The notes under the pieces: generated by a model
The model's database searches: none
Told to the model about the DNA's origin: nothing
The model's input: only the letters and a program-made list of their open reading frames with translations
Source of the DNA: Zygnema cylindricum
Taxonomy: Eukaryota; Streptophyta; Zygnematophyceae; Zygnematales; Zygnemataceae
Reading direction: 5' to 3'
NCBI GenBank assembly: GCA_037447655.1
Contig: JBBHKE010003102.1
Location: forward strand, 1 to 63,102
DNA length: 63,102 nt
Shown here: positions 10,551 through 24,200 of the stretch, piece after piece
Layout of the letters: every line of letters starts with the position of its first letter
How positions within the stretch are numbered: position 1 is the first letter of the stretch
Program-made: the position numbers and the translations under genes

Positions 10551-11297
10551 GGGTGGCGTTCCATCAGACGAAAAGTGAGGTTGTTTACAGAAATCCGGAC
10601 TTATCCGTACTATGCCGTACCTCTTATTTTGTTTTTATTAGCGAACAACATTACAGAGAATCTTGCCGATATTCTCCAAAGGTCTAGGAGGTAACAATGA
10701 CCGTTGGATGCTTTTTCGCGAAGTATTCGCGTCGAAAGTTTCTCTAAATGGTGATGTACCTCGAGGAGGTACATCACCATTTACAGAAAAAATTGAGCCA
10801 CGAAACGTTGGATAATGAATGTACGTGTCAGGACGGCAACCAACGGATATCGAAAAATTTCGCACATGATATGTGCATTCAAAAATTCAACCGAAATCAC
10901 GAAAGTGATCTCTACGAGCTTTCGTTGCGCTATTTTTGTTACCGACCATTCTTCACACTATTTGCGGAAGTGCTCATTCGTCACGGGAAAAGCAAAAACC
11001 CTAAAAATAATGAGCTGGAAATGAGCTGGATTCTGACAAGCGTTTGCAAATAGTACAAAATTTGTGTGGTACGATGCCTTGGTCTGCACGTACATGGTAT
11101 GCAAATGACGATTTCGAGTTGAAGTTGGTCGGTGTAAAAAATATTTGACGATTTTCAATATACGATCTTATCTTACGTGGCACCACTCATTTCTGAGCAC
11201 GTGGATTACAGACTCTGCGCGAAAGAACACCGTTCAAAGTGTAGCATTCTGTAATGTTGTTCGTACGATTACAGAATTTCCTGATGGAACGCCACCC
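10551..11297. mobile_element. PIF/Harbinger-like non-autonomous element
   Basis: Termini are GGGTGGCGTTCCATCAG and CTGATGGAACGCCACCC, a perfect 17-bp inverted repeat. They are flanked by TTA at 10548-10550 and 11298-11300. A 3-bp TTA duplication with G-rich termini fits the PIF/Harbinger superfamily. The 747-bp interior has no transposase motif; it contains a perfect hairpin at 10746-10782 and short frames on both strands that I regard as chance. Confidence 0.8.
10746..10782. repeat. perfect inverted repeat, 17-bp arms, 3-bp loop
   Basis: AAATGGTGATGTACCTC, spacer GAG, then its exact reverse complement. Located inside the Harbinger-like element. Able to form a strong hairpin in DNA or RNA. 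Confidence 0.95.
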
Positions 11298-11495
11298 TTA
11301 TTAAGTAAAAACGTACAAAAAAATATTTAATACAGGGCGTTATCATGTAACTGCGTTTTCACAAACCGCCTACTGCAAACGTCATCATGACGTGAAATCG
11401 TACTTTTTGTCAGATTCTGTATGTGTACCTAATTTACTGTAAATATTTTTAGGGCGGATAGCTATTAGTCTATTACGGAAAGAAACTCAAATTAG

Positions 11496-12315
11496 TAGTG
11501 TTGTGTATCGGTAAGGATTTTCCGATAACCGATATGGGCCATTTTTCGGGGACCCGATAATCGATATATTGGTACAATATATCGCTATCGGTCATATCGC
11601 CGATAAGTAGCCGATAATATCGGCTGCTTATCGGCGATAATGCCGATAACGATAACTATCGGCGATAACTGTACGAACCGTACAGATAAATGTACGGCCT
11701 GTACACTCATATGTACGTCTTATTCCCCCGACAGTAGCCGGCATAATATATGTACGGCTTTAGTACGACTCCAGTTAAAGCGATGTACCTTCCACATCCG
11801 ACGCCGTGGCTTTGTCCCTTTCTTTTTTTAGATCCACTAAAAACCTGCCACGTGTCATCCGTCGACTTTTTTGGACAAGCCGCCAAAAAAGCCATTCTGA
11901 GATGTCGGCGCTCACGCTGACCGTCCGCTCTTATTTAATCATTGAATGTCGTCCGTTCGATTCTAGCCGCGCGCATAATGTTATTCTGCATCCGTTGTAC
12001 TTTGAGTCCGCCGTCTTTTTACCGTTTCATGATAATCAGTTTATCGGTACAATTCCGTACATTCCCGTCAAATTTATGTACAGTTAACCGCCCAAAAAGT
12101 ACTACAAAGTGCAACGTATTTTTTCGTCAAATTCCGTACATTTCCCGTAAAAAGCCGTACATTTCACGAAAATTTCCGTTCAGTTTACCGGACAGAAAGC
12201 ATTCCGGACAGAAAGTACAGAAAGTACAAATATATCGGGACCGCTGACCGTTCGATAACGATAACTATCGGTATCGGTGTTATCGCGATAAGTTTTTTAC
12301 CGATACACAACACTA
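11496..12315. mobile_element. hAT-like non-autonomous element (family 1), complete
   Basis: Ends are TAGTGTTGTGTATCGGTAA and TTACCGATACACAACACTA, flanked by the 8-bp duplication caaattag at 11488-11495 and 12316-12323. The 820-bp interior has CCGATA/TATCGG motifs near both ends, GTAC-rich sequence and a CCACGTGTCA G-box-like site near 11840. No transposase domain is visible, so it would depend on an enzyme made elsewhere. Related copies: 338-917 (partial), 16062-16510, 17679-18391 (truncated), 27371-27721 and 27841-28284. Confidence 0.9.
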
Positions 12316-12414
12316 CAAATTAGAGTTATTGATAAATTAGAGTAATTTTTTTTTTTGAGAAAACGAAAAAACACAAATTATAGTTAATAATAACACCAAT
12401 TATTTTTCTACACT

Positions 12415-13033
12415 ACACCGCGAATCGTAATTAGAGTAAATTACTCTAATTCGGTCGCTCGACATTTCGACTCTATCACATCAAATAGAGTAATCGATGC
12501 TACTTTTTTCATTATTCTAATTTAGGTGAGGTTTAATTAGCGTAAAAAATTCTAATATAGGTTACTTTTAAATAGTGTGGAGTACGGACGACGTCTGACC
12601 GTGCAAAATTGTACTTTTATAAGTAAAAAGGTACAAATAATATTTAATAGAATCGTGCTCGCACGTGAAATCGCACTAAACAAAAAAATCAATCACATCG
12701 AAAAAAGGCCGTTCGCACAACTCTCGTCCGTCGACAGCATCGTCGTCAGTGTGAACATTAACTGACATTGAATGCGACAAATATTTCTAGCGTCATAATG
12801 ACGTCAATACTATACCGGACTGACACATTTTGTACGTCAACGTAATTTAGTGTTCATAATTATCGCGCACATAATTATCGCCGACATAACCCAATATAGA
12901 ATAACTAAATAAATTAGAGTAAACTTCATAGTTGAAAAAGCTCTATCACATAAATTAGCGTCAATTACTCTAATTGTTTTTTTTGGTTTTTTTACTCTAA
13001 TTTTTTCATTACTCTAATTACGATTCGCGGTGT
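12415..13033. mobile_element. MITE-like element, ACACCG family
   Basis: Begins ACACCGCGAATCGTAATTAG and ends with its inverse ...CTAATTACGATTCGCGGTGT. ACT is present directly at both flanks (12412-12414 and 13034-13036), a possible 3-bp target duplication. No coding domain. The same family, with other subterminal sequence, occurs at 58124-58341 and 47486-48036. Confidence 0.75.
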
Positions 13034-13071
13034 ACTTACTTATTTAGGCTAATTACGATTCACGGTGTACA

Positions 13072-15257
13072 ATACACGTGCTAAGAAAAAAAAAAAAACT
13101 GACTGCCCGGAAAAACAAAACTGATTGCCCGGCACTCACGCAGCCACTTATAGAATCGCAAAACCAACTGCGGGCAGCGGCCAAAAAAAATGGCTGATTG
13201 CCCGGCAAATAAAAAAACTGGCTGCCCGGTACTCCCGCAGCCTATGGAAAACGTGGAAGAGGTTACGGATATTTTTATCAAAGCTAGAAACCGATATTTT
13301 TATCTTATGTACCTCGAATGCTACAGCTGTTGAAAGTGACTTCTAAAAAACCCTAAAAAACCCTCCCTTTTTGCTCGTCTTATCACCCTCCATATTGTTA
13401 AGCCATCATATTAAGTTATTAAGTGTCCAACTATAATTACAGATTTACAGAAATTCTAAAATGGTGTCTAAATACAGTTGGCTCCAGACCACCTAACATC
13501 ATCAACAACATTTCATGGTCACATATAAGTTAATTACAAAAATCTTAACCTCTACATTATAATAATATTGTTGGCTTCAATTGTCTTTTTCTTTTTGAAC
13601 ATTCTAATGTCATTTGGTCTTCATAGTATCCTTGGTTTCTTGTTATTTTGGCCTTCATCCTCATCTTCATTTCACTTTGTGCTCATATCATTTCTTTTGC
13701 CAGTTTTTTTCTTAAAATACACCAATTATGATGATGGCAGCCACCTGACATCATCAAAGAAAGTCCTTGACTACAATAAGACAAAAAAAGGAGCTAACAA
13801 TCTTGTAGGCAAAGCCGCCACTCTATGCCCTTCTGTCCCATTCAAGGGAAGCCCCACCAAATTCAGATGCGCTGTGCCAAACGTTAAGTAGCGCAACATA
13901 TTGTAAATAAAATCTTTAGCAACTTTTTTTCTCATTTACATTATCATTTCAATTTTCTAAACCAACCAATATACGATTCTACCACCTAGTAAGAGAAGCC
14001 AAGGGGTGTTTTGACTTCGCGGAATATTCTTGCCAAATACATTCCGTTCTCGAATATTCTTCAAACAAATGAGATGACTCTGATTATGACAGCGTGAAAA
14101 GAGTAGCATTTCCAAAAGCTGAAAGCCTACGGTCACACCCTGAATAGAAAAAAAGTTTAAAAAAGACCAAAAAACATATGGGTTTTCAACTAACCACAGT
14201 CGTCTAATCCACCTCATATGCAAAACGTGAAGTCCATGTATTTCAACCGTGGTTCAGATGTGCGAGAATAACTCGAAATGCTATATGTTGTTCTCCCCTA
14301 CAGTACGCATACAATATACAAAGTACCTGAATTAGTGCGTATACTGTACCGAGTACCCAGCAACAATACAGCACAGTGTTTTCAAATGTTTTCACGCAAT
14401 AAACCTATGATTTGAACACTCAATAATGGGTAACAAAAATAATATCAAACGAAAAGCATCACAATGCATAACATGACAAGACCAAAAAAATCGAAAAGAA
14501 CATGCGCCATGCGAATAACAGAGAACCTCCCCATTGCTAAAAATACAAAACAGGAAAAAGTACAATAACTGCTCCAGATATTGAGGGCTGTCTACCACCT
14601 TTAAATTGTCGTATTCTCGATTGAAAGAAACACAACAAGAACCTCCACGCCCTACAAACGGTCCAAAGAGGCCAAAGGGTCCACACTAAAAGAAGAACCT
14701 TACCAACCTACGATGAAGCAAATGGGCAAGGAAAAAGATAGCTTAAAAAACACACTTTGGACATATGGTAAGCAAACAAAGAGCTTAACATAAATTGAGA
14801 GAATCGATGTAAATAAACATAAACTGTAATGAGTTATAAACGATGGTTACCGCCCGTTTTTCCTTTGCACAAAATCATAAACATACTGAAATACCAGAAT
14901 AATCGGCGGTCGGGAAGTCGACAAGATGCCTCGAGGTCTACTTTCCAGTAGTCAACAAAAGGCTTCGAGTGACAAGATTTACATTCGAACACCAATGGAG
15001 TAGAATATGGGTTACTGCTCCTCCTCCTCTCCATTTTAGTTTTAGTGCGAGTACCTTCGTAGTTCGTAAAATATTCATCTCTGGCCTTTACCAGTCGTCA
15101 AAAAATTTCCCTTTGGATCATACTTTGTACCCACATTGTTTACCCATTGCGAGTTTCGGATTAAAGGCTTCTCCTATCCTTAGAAGTCGCAAAACAGGAG
15201 CTATCCACCATGGTGTAAAAAAAATAAAAAAAACCGAATCAAACCCATCTTCGCTAA
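13072..15257. other. intergenic, no gene supported
   Basis: Downstream of the invertase stop codon, so the right end probably includes its 3' UTR. A 107-codon frame at 13568-13891 (plus strand) starts with a hydrophobic run but has no family match I recognise. Other frames here have no support. Confidence 0.4.
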
Positions 15258-18200
15258 TCAATACTTCCACGAAGAAGATCTCGTAATCGCCGGTTTCATT
15301 AACTTCCTCTCCTCCTCCAAGCTTATCATGGAAAGGTGAGATGGATCATCGAGCATCATTTTCGCCACAAGATAGCCGGCGAATGACCATGTTTGTAACT
15401 TTCGGGCTTGTTTCCCGATAAGGCGTCCCTGTTTTCCGTCATAGTACTCCGGCCATCCATCTTTGGCCAATCGTCTTTCGGCGATTTCAATGGCTCTTCG
15501 AGCCGTCTGGGGGCGCCCAACTTTGACCGCAGCAGCCGTAAAAAGCCACAGAAGAACTGCCAAAAAAACATACAAATAAACGAATGGATAAATAATAACA
15601 ATAACAAATTACGAAGCCATAAATTGGTCCAACTTCGGCTTTGTTTTGTTCCGCTTACTTTATCATAAGTATGACCAACGGTATCATCGAACTTGGTTTT
15701 CAAGCTCAGATATATGATAAACAACAGAAGGGAAAGAGTGATACTATATGGAAGGCGATACTATTTAAGACAGAGATCATGGAACCGGACATTTCCCATG
15801 ATCCACAATAATAACCAATAACAGCACCGATGCCCGACTCGGGATTTTGAGCTGTTTCTCGATGAATATTATATTTACTGAATGGTCGGTGACCTTCACA
15901 ACACTGTCATATTTTTAACATCAGAAACAAAAGAACCAGAGAATCTCAAAAAAGACCTAGTGAATCGTATCGAGGCCAATTTCTTGGCAGGTGTAGTGTT
16001 GACTGTTTCTTTTGGCCATTTATCACCTTTCTAAATAGAAGTTAATTTTACGGCTATTTTGTAGTGTTGTGTATAGGTATCCCCTTACCGATAATCCATA
16101 TGGACCTTGCACAGACCTATAGACAAGTGATAATTTCCTTACCGATATATCGGACTGATATGCCGATAAAAGTTATCGCGATAACCATATGCAATGTTTT
16201 GGTCCTGTACTTTTGGTCTTAGAAAGTACAAATTTTGTACTTTAGCTCTACAAAATACAGACTGACTTGATACGTGACACTACATACTACAGACAAATTT
16301 GACGTGAAATGGGAGGGGGGGGGACGTGGACCCCTTCACACGCGACCTTCACTCCTAAAAATGCAAGATTCAGGTAAGTACCATGTGATATATAATCCTG
16401 TGTATAGTAATACTACATACAAATTTATTCGTCCCGAGGCGATATATCCGGCCCCCTCCCCGTTCGGTTATCGAAATTACAGCGATAGGAATTTTACCGA
16501 TACAGCACTAATATTTGTTTTATGGCTATTTTGTAAATTTAGACAAGATATCGCGATATGGATGTGGGGGGCCACGATACGTACCGTACAGCGGTATATT
16601 GGACCAAATCCTACATGATACAATACACTAACTATTCCCAACAAAATCTCGACCTTCCATAATCGTATCTTTATGTCCCATAAATACATGATGACAAATT
16701 TGGTTCTTCGACATGCATCCTCCAACCACAGATTGCAAATAATACCCTGCCCTTTTCTCTAACATCAAACCAACAAAATATTTGATCTTCCTTCATCAAA
16801 CAAGACACCATTCTCAAGACATTGGAATGTTTCAACATTCCATACAAACCGCCTGGTACTTTCTGTTGTCCACACTAAAAGGGCTCAATCCAATTGTCTG
16901 GTCGTAAGGACAAAGGATGACACATGATGTCTCGATACCAATCAAAAGGTCCTTTCGATTGACTCGAGCTTTCTAAAAATTTCAGAATTTGAGCAAATCT
17001 TCTCAAATTGAGCATTTGCTGGTAATAAGGATGACTAATAGACCGCTCATTGTAATTAGTGTAAGGAAATCTTTAATATTGAGGTTAATGGATGCAAAGA
17101 AAAGCTGACTGTAAGGCTAATCAGTCTTTACAAGTATTGACTTGTTGCGAGTTATACCCAAAAAAAAAAAAAAAAAAGAACTGGCTGTTAATGATATTGT
17201 TGCTACTATTGACCAACGGTGTACCAGGTTAGAAACAGAATCTCACCTGGCCAAGACCCTCCATTATGGTAACTCCACCTTGTATTCTTAGGATCACAAC
17301 CAGTCGTAATTCGCCATTCATGACCTTCTAAAGCCGGATAAGCGACTTTCAACGGCATATCCCCTACTAGTTCCTCCCAGCGTTCCTCAATCAAGTCCAT
17401 AATTGCTGTGGCTTGATCCACAGTTGCCAAAGAGGACAAAATTGCAACACAATTACCAATTGCAAACCACCTGACCCCTCCAACACCACGATTCCCGACG
17501 TCGTCAGGAAAGTAAACAAACAACATAGCCTGTAGATTGTAATAGTTTCTCCAGCAACATCATTTTATGCAGTTCTTCAAATTGAGAGATCATTCCTTAA
17601 TACCAAGGACTAAACTACCAGAGGATAATCCAGCTAAATAATCCAGGTAAATTCACCACCCATTGCTATTGTATTTACTAGTGTTGTGTATCGGTAAGGA
17701 TTTGCCGATAACCGATATGGGCCTTTTTTCGAGTATCCGATAATCGATATATTGGTACGATATATCGACATCGGTCTTATCGCCGATAACTAGCCGATAA
17801 TATCGGGTACTTATCGGCGATAATGCCGATAACGATAATTATCGGCGATAACTGTACGGACCGTACAGATAAATGTACGGTCTGCACACTCAACTGTTCG
17901 TCATATTCTCCGGACGTGTACAAGCATAGAAAGTACCGTAGCCGCCATGAAATATGTACGATTTTGATACGGATCCAGTAAAAACGATGTACCTTTCACA
18001 TCCGACGCCATGGCTTTGTCCCTTAATTCCTTGAGATCCACTAAGGACCTGCCACGTGTCAATATGTCGGCTTTTTTGGCAAAAGCTGCCAAAAGAGCCA
18101 TTCCGGGATGCCGGCGCTCACGCTGGCCCGTCCGTTCGTATTTTCTCATACCAAGTCGTCCGTTCGATTCCGGCGGCGCGCAGAATGTTATTTTGCGTCC

Positions 18201-21200
18201 GTTGTACTTTTGTGTCCGCCGTCCTTTTCCAGTTCCATGTTCACCAATTTTTTAGTAAATTTCCGTACGTCGCCGTAAAATTTTTGTTCAGTTAACCGGC
18301 CAACGTTTATGTGCCGCGTTTACCGTAATAAATTGCAGTTAAACTGTAACGGAACAGATTTTTATACGTGGCATGCCACGCTATATAAAATCAGTAAATT
18401 GCAAACCACCTGACCCCTCCAACACCACGATTCCCGACGTCGTCAGGAAATTAAACAAACAACATAGCCTGTAGATTGTAATAGTTTCTCCAGCAACATC
18501 ATTTTCTGCAGTCCTTCAAATTGAGAGATCATTCCTTAATACCAAGGACTAAACTATAATCCAGCTAAATAATCCAGGTAAATTCACCACCCATTGCTAT
18601 TGTATTTACTGACTTACTAGCGTTAACGCTTTACTGAAATTAACTACACTAAATTATGTTCTGCTACGTGGGTGGATATGTCAACAGGGTTATCAACACT
18701 AATTTGTTATTTTGTGTCAAAAAAACACTGGATTTGTAGTGATTAACTCTGATAGCGATGGGCATTGTAGTCGCCTGTGTACCTCTGCAATTCTTCTTTT
18801 ACAAGCCAGTGAAATTTAAAAAGACTCGTACCTGAAATCCAGTCGGGCAGGGCTAACGTTTCCAATAAAATATCCTCCTTTAAGGGGAAAGAATTCTAGT
18901 ACCCAGTCTGGAATAGACTCTGGAATGACGTTAAATTTATTCACCGCCGTGTGAGAATACTCCTCTGTCTTGTAGCGGTAGATATTATTCAACTGATCAT
19001 GGTCAAGCCTGCGAACATATCCACCAAAAAATTCCAATAAAAACCTTACATCTGAGGTGCTTGTTCACCACCAATCGAAAATTACTAGCCATTTAATGAT
19101 CAAAATCTTGTGAGAAAAGCTATCATACAAGTAGGAAATAATCAACACAGAAGTACTTAAATCTCCTGTAGGATGAATGACTGTGAAGAAAAGGCCATAA
19201 CTTCAGGATAGAAACTGACCAGAAATATGTTCGCATGTGGTAAGTCAGAGCCGGCAGGCGTTTATCAATGCGTTCCAAAAGCTCTTTCCCTCCATGTTCC
19301 GGCTTTAGCAAAATGCGAGCTACTCTTAACGCCATATAAAATAATGCCTGGATCTCTATAGGATAGCCATATATACCCTGTAAAGCACAAATGCAACTTT
19401 CTTTAGGAGAAAACAGTGATAGGCATATTGGCTTGTAAAATATGGCCTTTAGGAAAGGCATAAGCAGGTATTCAATCTTTTCCTATTCTAGTTCATAACA
19501 CGGACTTTGATACACATATGAATATCAGCGCAATACGTCAAGATTCCAATCACGTGTAAAAACAGGCTAAAACAAATGATTCCCTTATGAAAGAACTAAG
19601 CAATTTCAGTTTTCATGAAAGTTGTTGGATTGGCCGAATAAGAACTCAACCAAGTTTCCGTGAACTTATCCTTATATGTGTCTTCTTTGTTTTCAAACTG
19701 GGGATAGCGATTCACCGACTGTGTAATACTTAAGTAAAATGAAGGTCAGGTTACAGGACTTGCGTCAATTGATTATGCTAATTCATTATGTTAGGATCAA
19801 ATTTAAACCCTTTATCAGAGATGGAGCACGAGGAGAATGGGACAAAGCTCACCATCCTCCTGTCAATCATACAGCAACCGTCGGCACACAAAAGAGTCGG
19901 GAAAGTGTCAAAACCATCTGCCAGACATAGTTGCAGAATGAGTCGCATTCCCCTCTGTACCTCCGGAGATTCTGCAAGAGCTTGATCGCCTGTCCCAAAC
20001 AGCCCACGTTCATTCTTATTTAGCCTTGGGCCAAAAATCCAGAATGTCCACGGAACGGAATGTTCCAGGTTCTCCAATATGCCGGCAGCAGATGTCCCCT
20101 CCCGCTCCCCCTCTCTTCCCCTATCCCTCCCCCCCATCCTCTTTCCTTCTCCCTCTCCCTCCGGCGACTATGTCATCGCCGACCTGTTGTTTTTACATAA
20201 GCTTGCAAGAGAAAGATTTACCAAAATCTGGAGTCAACAGGTAACCACCCTCCCAATCCCTCTCCTCTCCCTCTCCCTTTCCCTCTCTCCCTCCGCAAAC
20301 ACGTCAACTATATCATCACCCACCGGTTGATTTCACATAAGGTCGCAAAAGAATGATCCACCAGAATCCGGAGTCAACAGGTACCACTCGACCAATCCCT
20401 CTCTTCTCCCTCTCCCGCTCCCTCTCCCTCTCCCGCTCCCTCTCCCTCTCCTCCCCGCCCTCTCTCTCTGCTGTCGACTATGTCATCACCCACCTGTTGA
20501 TTTCACATAAGCTCGCAAGAGAAAGATCCACCAGAATCCGGAGTCAACAGGTGCCACTCGACCAATTGCGCTTTCTCCAAAGTCCGCAATCATAGTATCT
20601 GAATTTCTCACTTCATCATGGAGAACCTTAAAACTGGCCGGCATCACTCCTTCTCCTAATGTGAAAACGTCAACGCGCTTTTCCCATGCCTGTAATTGCA
20701 ATTACATCCAAAAATGCAAGAAAAACTCATGAAAAAGGCCCCCTTTCCTCCTCCAAGTAAAACATAGAACTATCTTTTCAATTCTTTACATCCACATGCA
20801 CGACAAATTCATCAACGTGGTAGCCTCTTTTCCCCCGCTAAAAACGAAAACAGGACTACATTAAAATTCTTTCCTTGCAATATCCAGCTGGTCCACTTTC
20901 CTATCATCAATCATCTTCATGCCTTTGCACTCCATGCATGACAGTCATTTTCTGTCAAAAGTGCTTTAAAAATTAAGAATTCATTCAAGCAAGCGTCATA
21001 ATGTGAAAAAAAGAAGGGAAAAACAAGCATACCTGAAGTCGTAAAGTTTTCAACAGAAAATTTTTAACGATCTGGGGTTCACCATTCATAAGAAACGCCA
21101 AGGCACTCGGCACGAAGTCTCTAATAAATACCTGCAATCCAGTAAAAAACAAATTTTTCCGACCAATTACGTTCGTAGTCGAAAGGGCAACAAGGACCAT

Positions 21201-24200
21201 TGCCCAGTGTTGTCAACCAAGGTTGAGGAGAGTGCAATCACACCATCCCTTTAGTTAATCACCTGATTTAATAGTATGCCTAGTCCTAATTCGCTGCGAC
21301 AACCAAGTCACAAAGACTGAAATCACAATTTATAAAAATAGAAAGCCGACTGGATGTGGGAGAGGGAAAAAGGGGGAGGGAGCGAGAAAGCATCAGGGAA
21401 AGAAAGATTGAGAAACATAGGTATGGATGGAGGAAAAAGAGACACGTGGAAAAAAGGCATAGAGGATTCCTGATAGCAAAATTGGCCACAAGTTTCTTAA
21501 GTTCAGAGACCAGGCTAACATAGAAGCAGTTTCGTCAAAAAATAAATAATATTTTCACAATCTAAAAAGTATTGTCTGTGGATCTTTGAAAAGCAAGAAG
21601 AAGTGGAAAGATAGTTTCGCACTACAGCGACAGGCTACGGCAGAGTCAGCATTCTTGAGTACAAGCACCTGTGTGTTTTGAAACAATCATTGATAATAGG
21701 TGATCTTATGAAACAAGCTGTGATTGTGAGAGTTTCGGTATGGTGGACCTTTTTTTCCTAAGAGGAGAGAGAGAGTCAAGTCTGGAAAACATGTTACTGA
21801 GATGCTACACTGTCCATCGCTGTTAGCACTAAGGATTTATTAGTGTTAATGCGAAATTAAAATACATGATAATAATTTACTGCAAGGGGACGTGGCAGGT
21901 TGTAGTATGCTCCCTTAAAATAGTGTGTTAACACTATTTCATGATTTTCGGCCGGATAAATGTCTCGACCGAATTAGTGTTATTGACTAAAATAACCATG
22001 GGCAGTGTAGCTCAATCCAAGTCACAGATCAATGTTGCGCTATTCCCCCTGTAAGAACCATTCCAGAGGAAATAACAAATGGCCTTCGAAAGAAATTATT
22101 TCAGGAAAAATGACAAACAGTCGTCAAAAGGAAAAATAACAAGCAATAGTCAGCTCATGGATTATAAAACCATGATAACTTCCAAGAACAAGTTTTCACG
22201 GAAAAAGCCTTAGTTTCAATGCTATTAAATTTGGGCAAGAACTTAAACATTACTGAGATCCTTAGGCCAACATCTGCTCACCTAACAAAAAACAGCAAGA
22301 AATCCTAAAACTACAATTGTGAAACTTCTTGCAGGAAAATTGCATAGCTATCCAATTCAAGGTAAATTTCACAAGAAAATGAGTTCATGAACAGACGATC
22401 CACAAAAGGAGAACAAAAAAAGGATGCATTCTCTCCAACAATTAACAACATCATTAATCTCCCTCGTCATGTGCCGTCTTCTCTGGCCCGGGCTCCTCCC
22501 CTGTCCTTTCTCCTTCCCCTTCTTTCCCTCCCTTACTCCACCCTTCTCTCCTAGCTCCCTCTTTCCCTCTCAACAATTAATAACGTCATTAATCTCCCTC
22601 GTCATGTGCCATCTTCTCTGGCCCGGGCTCTTCCCCTGTCCTTTCTCCTTCCCCTTCTTTCCCTCCCCCCACTCCACCCTTCCCTTCTAGCTCCCTCTTT
22701 CCCTCCTGATCAACTCTCACTCAGATGCCGGCAGTCATCACACTAGATGTGAAATTTTTTCAAAATGTATCTTGTCATGTTGTGACCAGAAATGCTAGTC
22801 CATGAGCAGCCTCTCTCATTCCCTCCATTCCTTCCTCCCTCCATTCATATGACGTTTTTTCCTTATAGTATCAGTTAATTGAATTTCCCTATAGAAAACG
22901 AAATGTCGATAATCCAAAAGAAGAACCAGAACCCATCTTATCCATTAGTTAACAAGTCGAAAAACATACTGCAACAACGCACCTTATGATTCAAAACATT
23001 TTGATCCACAAAAGCTGCAGTATAACCCACCTGATTATAATTCAAAGCCTCGTCATCAGAATCCAGGGCTGCAATAGTCCCAACAGCGTCGCCTCGGAAG
23101 TAGACCAAAGCTTTTCGCAGATTGTCCCAAGCCTCCATGGCCATAGGATTAACTGCAAGGTGGTTGCTTGCAACACTTCTAGGGGTAGTAGCGTTCGATC
23201 GAATCCTGTATAAAAAAAATGGATGATGTTGAACAAAAATGATGTTGAACAAAAATGATGGTGGACGAAAAAAATAAATAGACTTTAAGCTGTGTTCCTT
23301 ACCACTCATTCACAAAATTCTTTTTCACATGCAGAACCAAATTCTACGACGCAAAAACTATGATTATGCCAAATGTTAAAAAAATTCTATTCAAATAGCT
23401 ATGTTAAGGTACATGTCAATCATCAACCGCAAACATGTTCTTTTTCATTAAATGCGAAAGGGGATTTCAAAGAATAATCCATGGAATACTAGGATACGCC
23501 AAACACCAAGTAACTGCTTTTGAAATGGTTTTGTAAGACACATGTCAATCATCAACCGCCCTCGTATTATTTGTCAATAAATGTGAAAGGAAAATTCAAT
23601 GAAAAATCCATGAAGATGCCTGGAGCTCTTGCTTCACCTACATTGGAGTGTGATGCCTGGGCGATGGTAAGGCTGATCTGTTTTTGTCATAAGAAAAAAA
23701 ATGAAAACAAAATGTCAGGTTCACTGCAACACAGTTCCTAACATGGCCATTTTTCATGGAAAAGAATTGCAAACAGGAACTTATCCCTTTGCATTAACAA
23801 AAGTAAACTCATTTGTGATACAAGTGTATCCTCCCGAACCTATCCCTGCTTAAGCAAAAGAGATGGGCCCAACACACACAAGTCGTTGGTGACGCATTTT
23901 ACTTTAACTCTAATAGGGAAATAACACGTACGCATTTACTGGTTTTACTGGCTAATAATTGCAGTAATCATACAGAAAAATGTACACTTCTCTGTACGAT
24001 GACTGCAATTACTGGCCAGTAACACCATTAAACGCATATGTTGAATTACCTATAATCTACAAGTCCAAAATAACTGCCCTCCAGCATATATTCCGTTACA
24101 TGTTACAAACCTGGTAAAATCGATTCGAGGAGACATAAGAACATCCAGAAACTCAGAGCTTTTGACAGATTCCAAGTGCCGAGGGCGAGGTGAGGGTGTC

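Noticed and set aside
11640-12247. Overlapping frames of 60-100 codons within the hAT-like element as a transposase
   Set aside because: No hAT dimerisation or catalytic motifs, and the frames are not conserved in the 17679 copy.
19778-20137. 119-codon minus-strand frame beginning with G/R/E-rich sequence as a separate gene
   Set aside because: Its real coding part is invertase exon 7; the rest is intron with a C/T tract read through.
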